From NCBI RefSeq assembly GCF_001432305.1, contig NZ_KQ483358.1, positions 446,790-510,789 of the forward strand: a stretch of DNA of 64,000 bases. Reading direction: 5' to 3'. The notes beneath the pieces are model-generated. The model was not told the DNA's origin, ran no database searches, and saw nothing but the letters and a program-made list of their open reading frames with translations. This document shows, one piece after another, positions 37,104-46,517 of the stretch. Position 1 is the first letter of the stretch, and every line of letters begins with the position of its first letter. This DNA is from Curvibacter sp. PAE-UM (GTDB taxonomy: Bacteria > Pseudomonadota > Gammaproteobacteria > Burkholderiales > Burkholderiaceae_C). Made by a program: the position numbers and the translations under genes.

Positions 37104-37952
37104 TCAATGCGCGTCATGCGCCTGACCGAGGTAGACCAGGGTCAGCATCATGAACACAAAGGCCTGCAAGGTGATGATCAGGATGTGGAAGATCGCCCAC
37201 GCCGTGCCGGCGATGACGTGGCCGATGGCCAGGCCGATGCCGGTGGCCGACATCGACCACGCACCGCCCATCAGGGCGATCAGCATGAAGATCAGTTCGC
37301 CGGCATACATATTGCCGAACAGTCGCATGCCGTGCGAAACGGTCTTGGCGATGAACTCGATGATCTGCATCATGAAGTTGAAGGGCCACAGCAGCGGATG
37401 GGCACCGAAGGGGGCGGTGAACAGCTCATGGATCCAGCCGCCTGCGCCCTTGATCTTGATGTTGTAGTAAATGCAGATCAGCAGCACGGCCAGGGACAGG
37501 CCCATGGTGACCGACAGGTCGGCAGTGGGCACCACACGCATGTAATCCTTCATGCCCACCGCCGGGCCGGCGCTGTGCCACAGGGCCGGGATCAGGTCGA
37601 CCGGCAGCAGATCCATGGCGTTCATCATGAAGATCCAGACGAACACGGTCAGCGCCAGAGGAGCCACGAACTTGCGGCTTTCGGCGTTGTGCACGATGCC
37701 CTTGGCCTGCGCATCCACCATCTCGACCAGGATCTCCACCGCAGCCTGGAAACGACCCGGCACACCCGAAGTGGCCTTGCGCGCGGCCAGCCAGAGCAGC
37801 CAGCAGCCCAGCACCCCGAGGGCGATCGAGAAGAACAGGGAATCGAAGTTGAAAACCGAGAAGTCGGCAACCGCCTTGGGCGCCTGGTTTTGCAGATGAT
37901 GCAGGTGGTGAACGATGTACTCGCCTGCGGTCAGTCCGGTTTCAGCACTCAT
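37104..37952 (-). CDS. atpB: ATP synthase F0 subunit a
   Basis: A 282-residue membrane subunit that forms the proton half-channels. The essential arginine lies in [14 protein letters not shown], and the conserved glutamine-rich last helix is [19 protein letters not shown]. About five to six membrane segments. Thirteen bp downstream of atpI. Confidence 0.97.
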   Translation of the reverse strand: MSAETGLTAGEYIVHHLHHLQNQAPKAVADFSVFNFDSLFFSIALGVLGCWLLWLAARKATSGVPGRFQAAVEILVEMVDAQAKGIVHNAESRKFVAPLALTVFVWIFMMNAMDLLPVDLIPALWHSAGPAVGMKDYMRVVPTADLSVTMGLSLAVLLICIYYNIKIKGAGGWIHELFTAPFGAHPLLWPFNFMMQIIEFIAKTVSHGMRLFGNMYAGELIFMLIALMGGAWSMSATGIGLAIGHVIAGTAWAIFHILIITLQAFVFMMLTLVYLGQAHDAH

Positions 37953-37965
37953 CTGTTTACTCGTC

Positions 37966-38448
37966 TCAAAGTTTCATGTTCCGTGGCGCGAATCTCAACG
38001 CCACCCAATACACCTTCAACGCCAGCACCAAGCCCACCAGCAGGGCCGGCCAACTCAGCGCCACCACCAGCCTGGGCGCGGCAAACAACATTGCCATCGT
38101 CAAGGCCAACTTAACCATCTGCCACACCAGGAAGCCAAGGGCCGCCGTCATCGGATTCACCGACGCCAGGCGACCACTCAACCCCCGCGCAAACAAGGCG
38201 GCCGGCAGGGCCACCGCTAACGCACCATATGCAAGAGACCAGGCCGCCGAAGGCAAACCGGTCAGGAGCCAGGCCAGCAAAGCCGCCACTGCCCCGACCA
38301 CCACCTGAGCCATCACCACCCACCAGGGAGAAACCGATGGGTTTCGCTCCCGCAGCGCCTGCGCCTCCTGGGCGCTCAGCGGCGTGAAATCTGACTCCGC
38401 AGCCTCGTCTTGTGCGCCACCCCGCGGTCCTGATGCCAATTTAGACAT
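37966..38448 (-). CDS. atpI: ATP synthase subunit I (AtpI)
   Basis: A 160-residue protein with four membrane segments after a charged 40-residue leader. In other bacteria AtpI assists c-ring assembly or magnesium uptake. Features are weakly conserved, but the position as first gene of the atp operon and the membrane pattern fit. Preceded by a TATAAT promoter element 48 bp upstream. Confidence 0.88.
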   Translation of the reverse strand: MSKLASGPRGGAQDEAAESDFTPLSAQEAQALRERNPSVSPWWVVMAQVVVGAVAALLAWLLTGLPSAAWSLAYGALAVALPAALFARGLSGRLASVNPMTAALGFLVWQMVKLALTMAMLFAAPRLVVALSWPALLVGLVLALKVYWVALRFAPRNMKL

Positions 38449-38495
38449 GTCAAATCACACCCGGATCCAGCTTTGGCAACGCCACAAAGCCTTAG

Positions 38496-38524
38496 ATTAT
38501 ACGTAGAAACCCGAGCCGTTTGAC
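38496..38524 (-). promoter_or_regulatory. Promoter of the atpIBEFHAGDC operon
   Basis: On the minus strand a perfect -10 TATAAT (38496-38501) is preceded at 17-bp spacing by GTCAAA (38519-38524), a poor -35. It sits 48 bp before the atpI start. Confidence 0.55.
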
Positions 38525-38630
38525 CAGTACCTGACTAGAACATTAAAAAAGCGCCCCCATATGGTTTCACCACCAGCCAGCGCAAGCGCCGCGCGCTCAT
38601 CGCCACCACCCTTGCTGCCATAATTTGGCC

Positions 38631-39536
38631 ATGCCATCCACCGCTCTGCCCGCCCTGCCCTGCTATCTCAACGGTGAGTACACACTGCTACCGGATGCAA
38701 AAGTCAGCGTCATGGACCGCGGCTTCATCTTTGGCGACGGGATTTATGAAGTGGTCCCGGTCTATGGCCGCTGCCTGTTCCGCTTCGAGCAGCACATGGC
38801 CCGGCTGGAGCGCAGCCTGGCCGAACTGCGCATCCCCAACCCGCACACACGCAGCCAGTGGCGCGCCATCGCCGAGCAACTGGTCGCCGACTTCGCCCGC
38901 GGCACGGACGAGGACCCGGAAAAGATCGAACAGATGGTCTACATCCAGGTCACGCGCGGCGTCGCCATGCGCGACCATGCCATGCTGCCCGGGCTCACGC
39001 CCACGGTGTTTGTCATGACCAACACCATGAAACTCCCCGCCGAGCGCCTGCGCCAGGACGGCGTGAATTGCGTGACAGCCGAAGACTTCCGCTGGGAGAA
39101 GGCGCATATCAAGAGCACCAGCCTGTTGGGCGCGGTGCTGGCACGCCAGATCAGCGTAGACGCCGGCGCCACCGAGACCCTCATGTTCCGCGCGGGCCAG
39201 CTCAGCGAGGGCGCGTCCAGCAATGTCTGGATCGTCAAGGACGGCGTGCTGCTGGGCCCGCCCCGCGACAATCTGGTGCTCGAAGGCATACGCTACGGCC
39301 TGCTGGAGGAAATCTGCAAGACCCACGGCATCCCCTTCGAGCTGCGCAGCATCTCCCGCCAGGAAGTTCTGGCGGCCGACGAAGTACTGCTGAGCTCGGC
39401 CACCAAGGAAGTGCTGCCCGTGACCCGCATCGATGGCCAGCCCGTGGGGGACGGCCACCCCGGCCCCATCTACGCCCAACTCTACGCCGGCTACCAGGCC
39501 GCCAAACTGCAGGCCCGCCTGCGCCGCCCAGCATGA
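38631..39536 (+). CDS. dat: D-amino acid aminotransferase (class IV)
   Basis: A 301-residue fold-type IV PLP enzyme that interconverts D-amino acids and 2-oxoacids, feeding D-glutamate or D-alanine to peptidoglycan. The start YLNGEY, DRGFIFGDGIYEVVPVYGR, the PLP lysine in AHIKSTSLLGAVLA and GASSNVWIVKDG are typical of D-AAT rather than branched-chain IlvE. ATG 38631 is preferred over TTG 38625. CATAAT ends 6 bases before it and there is no Shine-Dalgarno. Followed by ybeD with ATGA overlap. Confidence 0.88.
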   Translation: MPSTALPALPCYLNGEYTLLPDAKVSVMDRGFIFGDGIYEVVPVYGRCLFRFEQHMARLERSLAELRIPNPHTRSQWRAIAEQLVADFARGTDEDPEKIEQMVYIQVTRGVAMRDHAMLPGLTPTVFVMTNTMKLPAERLRQDGVNCVTAEDFRWEKAHIKSTSLLGAVLARQISVDAGATETLMFRAGQLSEGASSNVWIVKDGVLLGPPRDNLVLEGIRYGLLEEICKTHGIPFELRSISRQEVLAADEVLLSSATKEVLPVTRIDGQPVGDGHPGPIYAQLYAGYQAAKLQARLRRPA

Positions 39537-39820
39537 GCACCCAGCCCCCCAGCCCCTCGCGCACCGACAGCCTGATCGAGTACCCCTGCCGTTTCCCCAT
39601 CAAGGTGATGGGTGCCAAGGCCGAGGGCTTCGTGCATGCCGTGACCACGGTGGCCCGCCAGTTCGACCCCACGTTTGATGCCGCCTCCATCGAACTGCGC
39701 GAAAGCAAGGGCGGCAACTACCTGGGCGTGACCATCACCATCAACGCCACCAGCCGCGAGCAGCTCGACGAGCTCTACCGCACGCTGTCCACACACCCCA
39801 TGGTGAAAGTGGTCCTCTGA
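39533..39820 (+). CDS. ybeD: YbeD family protein (DUF493)
   Basis: A 95-residue small alpha/beta protein of the YbeD/DUF493 family, typically encoded just before lip[14 protein letters not shown] and [35 protein letters not shown] segments are diagnostic. Its function is unknown; a link to lipoate metabolism rests on gene order only. It overlaps dat by 4 bp and shares one base with the lipB start. Confidence 0.93.
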   Translation: MSTQPPSPSRTDSLIEYPCRFPIKVMGAKAEGFVHAVTTVARQFDPTFDAASIELRESKGGNYLGVTITINATSREQLDELYRTLSTHPMVKVVL

Positions 39821-40503
39821 TGGATGTGCGCCTGCTGGGTCGGGTGGACTATGCGCCGACCTATGCGGCCATGCAGGATTTCACCTCCACCCGCACGGCC
39901 GCCACGCCCGACGTGCTGTGGGTCTGCGAACACCCACCTGTCTTCACGCAGGGCCTGGCCGGTCAGGCCGGCCATGTGCTGGTGCCGGGCGACATCCCGG
40001 TGGTCGCCACCAACCGCGGCGGCCAGGTGACCTACCATGGCCCCGGCCAGGTTGTGGCCTATCCGCTCATCGACCTCAAGCGGGCTGGGTATTTTGTCAA
40101 GGAATACGTCTACCGGCTCGAAGAGGCCGTGATCCGCACCCTGGCACATTACGGTGTGACAGGCCATCGCGTGGCCGGGGCGCCTGGTATCTACGTGCGG
40201 CTGGACAACCCGGGCTCGCACACCCTGCTGGAGCAACGCCCCCAGAAGGGCGCCGCCACAGGCGCGCCCGACTTCACGGGGCTGGGCAAGATCGCCGCGC
40301 TGGGCATCAAGGTCAGCCGCAACTGCACCTACCACGGCCTGGCGCTGAATGTGGCCATGGACCTCGAACCCTACTCGCGTATCAATCCCTGCGGCTATGC
40401 CGGGCTGCAAAGCATCGACCTTTCTACAATCGGGATATCCGCCGACTGGGCGGACGTTGCCAGCGTACTGAGCCACAAGCTCCTGACCCACCTGAAGCCC
40501 TGA
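39820..40503 (+). CDS. lipB: Octanoyl-[acyl carrier protein]:protein N-octanoyltransferase
   Basis: A 227-residue transferase that moves octanoate from acyl carrier protein to lipoyl domains. [21 protein letters not shown] and the catalytic pair, lysine in [12 protein letters not shown] and cysteine in [13 protein letters not shown], are all present. A 20-residue insert (around [21 protein letters not shown]) before the catalytic lysine is seen in related species. ATG shares its A with the ybeD stop TGA. Confidence 0.96.
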   Translation: MDVRLLGRVDYAPTYAAMQDFTSTRTAATPDVLWVCEHPPVFTQGLAGQAGHVLVPGDIPVVATNRGGQVTYHGPGQVVAYPLIDLKRAGYFVKEYVYRLEEAVIRTLAHYGVTGHRVAGAPGIYVRLDNPGSHTLLEQRPQKGAATGAPDFTGLGKIAALGIKVSRNCTYHGLALNVAMDLEPYSRINPCGYAGLQSIDLSTIGISADWADVASVLSHKLLTHLKP

Positions 40504-40514
40504 AGGCACCCTGC

Positions 40515-41507
40515 ATGAGCACTCGCGAATCCAACACTGTGCGTGAAGCACAAAGCGTCGAAACCTACGACCCCGCCGCCAAGCAGAAGGCTGCCGCCAA
40601 GCTCTCGCGCATCCCGGTCAAGGTCGAAGCCGGCGAGGTGCTCAAGAAACCCGACTGGATCCGCGTCAAGGCCGGCTCGCCCAGCACACGGTTCTACGAG
40701 ATCAAGGACATCCTGCGCGCCAACAAGCTGGTGACGGTCTGCGAGGAAGCCAGCTGCCCCAATATCGGCGAATGCTTCGGCAAGGGCACAGCGACTTTCA
40801 TGATCATGGGCGACAAGTGCACGCGCCGCTGCCCCTTCTGCGACGTGGGCCACGGCCGCCCCGATCCGCTGGACGTGAATGAACCCGAGAACCTGGCCAA
40901 GACCATCGCCGCGCTCAAGCTGAAATACGTCGTCATCACCAGCGTGGACCGTGACGACCTGCGCGACGGCGGCGCCGGTCACTTCGTCGACTGCATCCGC
41001 AAAACGCGTGAGCTGTCGCCTGACACGCAGATCGAGGTGCTGGTGCCCGACTTCCGCGGCCGCGATGATCGCGCGCTGGACATCCTCAAGGCCGCGCCGC
41101 CGGATGTGATGAACCACAACATGGAGACCGTGCCGCGCCTGTACAAGCAGGCCCGCCCGGGCAGCGACTACCAGTTCTCACTCAACCTGCTCAAGAAGTT
41201 CAAGGCCTTGTTCCCTGAAGTGCCGACCAAGAGCGGCCTGATGGTGGGCCTGGGCGAGACCGACGAGGAAATCCTGGACGTGATGCGCGACATGCGCGCC
41301 CACAACATCGAGATGCTGACCATCGGCCAGTACCTGGCCCCGTCCACCTCGCATCTGCCGGTCAAGCGCTACGTGCACCCCGACACCTTCAGGATGTTCG
41401 AGGAAGAAGCCTACAAGATGGGTTTCACGCACGCCGCCGTGGGCGCCATGGTGCGCTCCAGCTACCACGCCGACCAGCAGGCCCACGCCGCCAGCCTGGC
41501 GCGTTGA
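40515..41507 (+). CDS. lipA: Lipoyl synthase
   Basis: A 330-residue radical SAM enzyme that inserts two sulfurs into octanoyl groups. The radical SAM cluster motif is CTRRCPFC; the auxiliary cluster cysteines are in [12 protein letters not shown]. Conserved [21 protein letters not shown] and the C-terminal MVRSSYHAD serine ligand are visible. Eleven bp after lipB; the four-gene dat-ybeD-lipB-lipA unit is tightly packed. Confidence 0.98.
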   Translation: MSTRESNTVREAQSVETYDPAAKQKAAAKLSRIPVKVEAGEVLKKPDWIRVKAGSPSTRFYEIKDILRANKLVTVCEEASCPNIGECFGKGTATFMIMGDKCTRRCPFCDVGHGRPDPLDVNEPENLAKTIAALKLKYVVITSVDRDDLRDGGAGHFVDCIRKTRELSPDTQIEVLVPDFRGRDDRALDILKAAPPDVMNHNMETVPRLYKQARPGSDYQFSLNLLKKFKALFPEVPTKSGLMVGLGETDEEILDVMRDMRAHNIEMLTIGQYLAPSTSHLPVKRYVHPDTFRMFEEEAYKMGFTHAAVGAMVRSSYHADQQAHAASLAR

Positions 41508-41525
41508 ACCAGCCCAGCCCTTCGA

Positions 41526-43295
41526 TCAGGTGCCCATGGCAGCCGACGGCTCGTCGGCGTTCAGCACCGTCTGCGCCCAGGGCTGCAGGCGCGTCGTATC
41601 GGCGCGCAGCACCTCCTGCTTGACCGCCAGGATCTGGGCCGGGTGCATGGAGAAGCTGCGCAGGCCCAGGCCCAGCAGCAACCGTGTCATGGCGATATCG
41701 CCGGCCATCTCGCCGCAGACGCTGACCTCCTTGCCCTGCGCGCGGCATTCGGAAATCGTGTCAGCCACCAGGCGCAACACGGCCGGGTGCAGCGGGTCAT
41801 AGAGATGAGCCACCGACTCGTCAGCCCGGTCGATCGCCAGGGTGTACTGGATCAGGTCATTGGTACCTAGCGACAGATAGTCAAAGTACTTGAGAAAGGT
41901 CTTGAGCATCAGCGCTGCCGCCGGAATCTCGATCATGGCGCCCAGCGACACCTGCCCGAATATCCGCCCTTCGCGCTGCAGCTCGGCACGCGCCTGTTCG
42001 ACCAACGCCACGGTCTGACGGATCTCGCTCAGATGCGCCAGCATGGGGATCAGCATCTTGACCGGTCCGTGTGCAGCGGCACGCAGGATGGCACGCAACT
42101 GGGTCAGGAACATGGACGGATCGGCCAGGCTCCAGCGTATGGCACGCAGGCCCAGGGCCGGGTTGAGGTGACTGCCTTCGACGATGTTGCTGTCCATGGG
42201 CTTGTCAGCGCCAATGTCCACGGTACGGATGGTGACCGGCAGCCCCGCCATGCCCTCGACCGCGCGGCGGTAGGCCTGGTACTGCTCCTCCTCGTCCGGC
42301 AGATGGCCGAGCCGTCCCATGAAGAGGAATTCGCTGCGGAACAGGCCGACGCCCACGGCGCCAGCCTTCAGGGCCACAGGCGCATCCTCCGGCATCTCGA
42401 TATTGGCCAGCAGCTCGACCTTCTCGCCGTCCAGCGTGACGGCCGGCGTATTCAGCAGGCGTCCCAGGCGACCGCGCTCCAGGTCGCGCTGGCGTTGTTT
42501 GTACTGGTACTCGGCCAGGATGATGGGCGAAGGGTCGACGATCACCACGCCGGCATCGCCGTCGATGATGACCCAGTCATCCTGGCGCACCAGCTGGCTG
42601 GCGGTGCGTGCGCCCACCACGGCCGGGATGTCCATGCTGCGCGCCACGATGGCGGTGTGCGAGGTCTTGCCCCCGACGTCGGTGACAAAACCGGCAAACA
42701 GGCCTTGCTTGAACTGCAGCATGTCCGATGGCGAGATCTCGTGCGCGATCAGCACCAGCGGTGTGTCCGTGTCCTCCAGCTGCAATTCAGCCGATGGCGC
42801 CTTGCGCGCGGCGGCGATGCCGGCAGGCAGACCGGAGGTGGTCTGGCCCTGCATGGCACGCAAGACCTTTTCGGTGATCTGCTCCAGGTCGGCCTTGCGC
42901 TCGCGCAGGTATTCATCCTCCATCTCGTCGAACTGGCGCGCCACCATCTCCAGCTGGGTGGTCAGCGCCCACTCGGCGTTGTAGAGCCGGTCGCGTATCC
43001 AGTGCTTGACGCCGCCCACCATCTCCTCGTCCTGCAGCAGCATGAGGTGCACGTCGAGCAGGGCTCGCAGCTCGTGCGGCGCATCCTTGGGCCCGAGTTG
43101 GGAGATGGTCTGCTGCAGGCGGTGGAGCTCGTCGACCACCGCATCGCGCCCGCGCTTCACACGCTCGATCTCGCGCTCCACCTGGGCGGGCTCAATGAAG
43201 TAGTGCGCCACGTCCACCCGGCTGCTGGCCACCAGCACGGCACGCCCGATGGCAATGCCGCGCGCGACGGCCAAGCCGTGGATGGAGAAGGTCAT
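41526..43295 (-). CDS. ptsI: Phosphoenolpyruvate-protein phosphotransferase (PTS Enzyme I)
   Basis: A 589-residue Enzyme I, passing phosphate from PEP to HPr. The phospho-histidine is in GGKTSHTAIVARS; the PEP-binding barrel has GVGLFRSEFLFMGR, SLGTNDLIQYTLA and VCGEMAGD with the catalytic cysteine. Length is close to enterobacterial EI (575). Forty bp downstream of ptsH. Upstream partner EIIA-Man is present but no EIIB or EIIC is seen. Confidence 0.96.
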   Translation of the reverse strand: MTFSIHGLAVARGIAIGRAVLVASSRVDVAHYFIEPAQVEREIERVKRGRDAVVDELHRLQQTISQLGPKDAPHELRALLDVHLMLLQDEEMVGGVKHWIRDRLYNAEWALTTQLEMVARQFDEMEDEYLRERKADLEQITEKVLRAMQGQTTSGLPAGIAAARKAPSAELQLEDTDTPLVLIAHEISPSDMLQFKQGLFAGFVTDVGGKTSHTAIVARSMDIPAVVGARTASQLVRQDDWVIIDGDAGVVIVDPSPIILAEYQYKQRQRDLERGRLGRLLNTPAVTLDGEKVELLANIEMPEDAPVALKAGAVGVGLFRSEFLFMGRLGHLPDEEEQYQAYRRAVEGMAGLPVTIRTVDIGADKPMDSNIVEGSHLNPALGLRAIRWSLADPSMFLTQLRAILRAAAHGPVKMLIPMLAHLSEIRQTVALVEQARAELQREGRIFGQVSLGAMIEIPAAALMLKTFLKYFDYLSLGTNDLIQYTLAIDRADESVAHLYDPLHPAVLRLVADTISECRAQGKEVSVCGEMAGDIAMTRLLLGLGLRSFSMHPAQILAVKQEVLRADTTRLQPWAQTVLNADEPSAAMGT

Positions 43296-43335
43296 GCCTC
43301 GTCTCCTGGAGCATCGGCCAGACGGCTGTGCATGA

Positions 43336-43605
43336 TCATTCGCCCTCGCCGAACTTGTCGTTGATCAGCACCAGCAGCGCATCCACGGCCTCCTGGGCAC
43401 GCTCGCCCTGGGCCTCGATCTCGACCACGCTGCCCAGGCCGGCGGCCAGCATCATCACACCCATGATGCTCTTGGCGTTCACGCGCCGCTCACCGCGGGA
43501 CAGCCAGACTTCGCAAGGGAAGCTGCCCGCCATCTTGGTGAGCTTGGCCGAGGCTCGGGCATGCAGTCCGAGCTTGTTGCTGATGGTGACACTGGCCTTG
43601 ATCAT
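43336..43605 (-). CDS. ptsH: Phosphocarrier protein HPr
   Basis: An 89-residue HPr. Phosphorylated histidine H15 in LGLHARASAKL and the regulatory serine S46 in AKSIMGVMML are at canonical positions. S46 would be the target of HPr kinase, which is common in Betaproteobacteria but not in this window. Central gene of the EIIA-HPr-EI cluster. Confidence 0.97.
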   Translation of the reverse strand: MIKASVTISNKLGLHARASAKLTKMAGSFPCEVWLSRGERRVNAKSIMGVMMLAAGLGSVVEIEAQGERAQEAVDALLVLINDKFGEGE

Positions 43606-43638
43606 TCCTTGGTCCCTATCTTTCGTCCGTTCAAATCG

Positions 43639-44028
43639 TCACACCGTCGTCACCTGCAGCACGCCCTGGGTGCCGCCTTGCAGGGCACGGGCCAGCAGTT
43701 CGTCCAGCGGCTCGTGCTGGTAGGTCACGGCACGCAGCAGCATGGACAGGTTCACCCCCGCCAGCAGGCGCGCCCGACGTCCTTCCAGCAGCTGACGTGC
43801 CACATTGCAGGGCGTGGCACCCAGCACGTCGGTCAGCAGCAGCAGCGGGGCCTGCCCCAGCGGGCCGACGGCCTGCCGTGCCTGCGCCACGCTCTGGGCG
43901 ACCGGCGCATCCGGCAACACGTCCACGGCCACCACCCCGCCCAAGCGGTCAGGAAAGACGTGGGCCACGCACTGGCGCAGCGCACTGGCCAGCGGCGCAT
44001 GGGCAATGATGACGATGCCGTTGTTCAT
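43639..44028 (-). CDS. PTS EIIA component, mannose family
   Basis: A 129-residue EIIA of the mannose family, phosphorylated on H10 in IVIIAHAPLA. TDVLGATPCNVARQLLEG matches the family core. Without EIIB/EIIC nearby it is probably part of a regulatory rather than sugar-uptake chain, as known for Ralstonia and relatives. Ten bp after an MFS gene on the same strand. Confidence 0.9.
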   Translation of the reverse strand: MNNGIVIIAHAPLASALRQCVAHVFPDRLGGVVAVDVLPDAPVAQSVAQARQAVGPLGQAPLLLLTDVLGATPCNVARQLLEGRRARLLAGVNLSMLLRAVTYQHEPLDELLARALQGGTQGVLQVTTV

Positions 44029-44038
44029 GCTGACCTGA

Positions 44039-45259
44039 TTATGTCTTTTTCGCCACCAGGAAATAGAGATAGGACAGCAGGTTCAGCAGCAGAAACACGG
44101 CCAGCGCCCCCTGGAAGGCCTGCACCTGGGCCCAGCCCTGCGCGGCAAAGGCATCGATCAGCAGGCCGATGCCCCACTGCACCACGAACACCCCGGCAAA
44201 AATGACCAGGTTGTAAGCCGAAAGAGCCCGCCCTGCGAGTTCTGCGGGGAAGGCCATGCCCACGGCCGGCTGCGCCAGCGATAGAAAGGTGGAACTGACG
44301 CAGAACAGCGCCCACAGCAAGCCTGCATGGCGGGCCCCGGATTCGCCGGCCATCACGATGATCGCCAGCAGCAACAGGCTCAGCGGGGTGCCCCAGGCGA
44401 TCAACTGGTTGGTGTGCACACCACGCCGTGTCAGTCGCGGAATCAACAGGCCCCAGGACCAGAAGGTGGCCAGCATGGCCACATTGATCCAGAACAGGCT
44501 GGTGGCCGCCTGCACCGGCGTGTAGCCAGCGACACGGGTCATCCAGGGCACGGCCCACAAGGTCTGGATGGCCACCATGCCACCGTAGTTGAAGAAGCCC
44601 AGCGGTGTCAGGCGACGGAAATAGGCATGCCGCCAGACCTCTGTATAACTGCCCGCCGCTTTTCCTGCAACGGGGGCGCTCACCGTCTTTTGCCAGCGCG
44701 GCACTTGCCAGGCGATCACCACCATGGACAACAACAACATGGCCGCCAGACCCCAGAACAGGGGACGCCAGCCGTAGTCCGGCAGCAACCATTGCACCGG
44801 CAGCGTGGAGGCCACCATGCCCATGGAGCCTGTCATCAGCATCCAGGAATTCGCACGCAGCTGGCTGGCCGGATCCAGCCAGCGCCGGAAACCGGTCAGT
44901 GGCGCCATCAGGCAGGCCGCCAGGCCGATGCCGCAAAGCACACGCGCCACCAAGAGGCCCGAGAAACTCGTGGCCTGCGAGAAGGCCAGGCAGCCGATGG
45001 CGGCCACGGCCAGAAAACCGAGGATGACGGTCTTCGGCCCCTGCCGGTCCAGCCAGCGTCCCAGGGGCAGTTGCATGGCAGCAAAACCGAGAAAGTATCC
45101 CCCGGCGAGCAGCCCCAGATCGCGCGCATGCAGACTGAACTCCTGGGTCAGCTGTGGCGAGAGCGTGGCGGTGATCGCGCGGATCAACGCCGAGAAAAAA
45201 TAGGCAAAGGCAAAGGCCAGGAAAACCAGTACCGCCCCACGGCGGCTCAGGACATTCAT
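44039..45259 (-). CDS. MFS transporter
   Basis: A 406-residue major facilitator with twelve predicted membrane helices. The loop 2-3 motif is GRWLDRQGPKTV, a variant of the MFS G-x-x-x-D-R/K pattern. ATG 45259 has TGGAG 5 bases upstream and overlaps the stop of the preceding lipoprotein gene by 4 bp. It precedes the PTS EIIA gene by 10 bp, suggesting shared transcription. Substrate unknown; no family-specific signature recognised. Confidence 0.88.
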   Translation of the reverse strand: MNVLSRRGAVLVFLAFAFAYFFSALIRAITATLSPQLTQEFSLHARDLGLLAGGYFLGFAAMQLPLGRWLDRQGPKTVILGFLAVAAIGCLAFSQATSFSGLLVARVLCGIGLAACLMAPLTGFRRWLDPASQLRANSWMLMTGSMGMVASTLPVQWLLPDYGWRPLFWGLAAMLLLSMVVIAWQVPRWQKTVSAPVAGKAAGSYTEVWRHAYFRRLTPLGFFNYGGMVAIQTLWAVPWMTRVAGYTPVQAATSLFWINVAMLATFWSWGLLIPRLTRRGVHTNQLIAWGTPLSLLLLAIIVMAGESGARHAGLLWALFCVSSTFLSLAQPAVGMAFPAELAGRALSAYNLVIFAGVFVVQWGIGLLIDAFAAQGWAQVQAFQGALAVFLLLNLLSYLYFLVAKKT

Positions 45260-45768
45260 GGCAGCTCCAGGCCACTGAAGAAGGGCTCGTTCATCTCGGT
45301 AGCGATGCGCTCGGCATAGATGACGGCGTGGTACAAGCGCGTGCCATGGGCAAACCACACAGCCTCAGCGGCCACCGGCTGGCCATCGGGTCGCAGGCCC
45401 TGGGCCTTCAGGCGTACGGGCTCCAGCATGGCATTCGCGCCCTTGAGGGCCCAGGCACTGCTGGTCGAAGTGGTGGCCTGCATATTCCCCAACAGATTGG
45501 CCTGCCATTGCACCTGCACGGCCAGCGCCTGCTTGGCATTCCCGAGTTCGACCACTGACACGGCGTACAGGGCCCCGGCGGCCTCGCAGCCCAACATCTG
45601 CACCTCGATCTCCCGGCCCGCCAGATTCTGCCGGCGGCTGCCCTGGTCCGGCTTGCAGGGCAGCAATGCCTTGAGCTCGCCGCCGGGCCGGACCTCGCGC
45701 CAGTTGAGGGTAGGGCTGCAGGCAGCCAGCAGAAGGGCTGTGCCCAGAAGCAGGAAATGACGGTACAT
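45256..45768 (-). CDS. Hypothetical lipoprotein
   Basis: A 170-residue protein with a lipoprotein signal: basic start, hydrophobic stretch and lipobox LAAC (lipidated Cys17). The mature part has two further cysteines (LLPCKPDQ and MLGCEAAG) that could form a disulfide. I do not recognise the family. GATAAT ends 6 bases before ATG 45768. The 3' end overlaps the MFS gene start as ATGA, so the lipoprotein and transporter are coupled. Confidence 0.8.
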   Translation of the reverse strand: MYRHFLLLGTALLLAACSPTLNWREVRPGGELKALLPCKPDQGSRRQNLAGREIEVQMLGCEAAGALYAVSVVELGNAKQALAVQVQWQANLLGNMQATTSTSSAWALKGANAMLEPVRLKAQGLRPDGQPVAAEAVWFAHGTRLYHAVIYAERIATEMNEPFFSGLELP

Positions 45769-45812
45769 CCGCAAATTATCCCCGCCGAAGCAGCGTGAAC
45801 ATCGCGGGCGCA

Positions 45813-46517
45813 CTACTTCAATGCACCAAATACCTTGCTGAGTAGCGCGCTGCCCGTCGCCACCGGATCTCTGCGAATCTTGCGCTCTTCCTCACCGATC
45901 ACGTAGTAAAGACCGTCCAGGGCCTTGCCGGTCACATATTGTTCGATGCTCGCGTCCTCGCGGCGCAGCAGGCCGAAATCGGCCGCCTTGCTGGCGATGT
46001 GGTTGTACTGTCCCGCGAGGCCGACTTTTTCGGTGCTGCGCGTCACCACTGGCAGGAATTTCTGTCCCAGCGGCAGCCGTGTCTTGTCGGCAAAAAAGGT
46101 GGTCACCGAGGTCTCGCCCCCGCCCAGGATCTTCTTGCCGTCGGCGACCGTCATGCCGCGCACGGCACCCAACATCAGTTCCTGCGCCATGGGCACCGCC
46201 GCCTCTGCCGCGCGGTTCATCGTCGTCACCAGCTCGTCCAGCCGTCCACCTTGACCAAAGGTGCGCAGCATCTGCTCGGCATCCTGCAGCTGTCGGGGCA
46301 GGGGAATCCTGACTTTTTCGTTACCTAGGAAGCCATTGAGTTGCCCCAGCTGGCCGATGGCACTGCGTGCGCCACGCTCCAGAGCTGCCTTGAGAGCACG
46401 CACCGCCTCACTCTGGCTCAGCTCTTCCAATGTGAGCGCCTGGGCCGGACCCAGAGTCAGCAGGGGAACTCCCGGCAGCGCAAGCCATCCAATCGAATTA
46501 AACTTCCGACGGTCCAT
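45813..46517 (-). CDS. DUF4197 family exported protein
   Basis: A 234-residue protein with an N-terminal signal-like segment (RRKFNSIGWLALPGVPLL, ending near AQA at 26-28). The rest is helical with GARSAIGQLGQLNGFLGN, MTVADGKKILGGGETSVTTFF and YVTGKALDGLYYVIGEEERKIR, which match DUF4197 proteins as I remember them. Function unknown. Its ATG overlaps that of the divergent TlpA-like gene within CATG (46515-46518). Confidence 0.82.
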   Translation of the reverse strand: MDRRKFNSIGWLALPGVPLLTLGPAQALTLEELSQSEAVRALKAALERGARSAIGQLGQLNGFLGNEKVRIPLPRQLQDAEQMLRTFGQGGRLDELVTTMNRAAEAAVPMAQELMLGAVRGMTVADGKKILGGGETSVTTFFADKTRLPLGQKFLPVVTRSTEKVGLAGQYNHIASKAADFGLLRREDASIEQYVTGKALDGLYYVIGEEERKIRRDPVATGSALLSKVFGALK

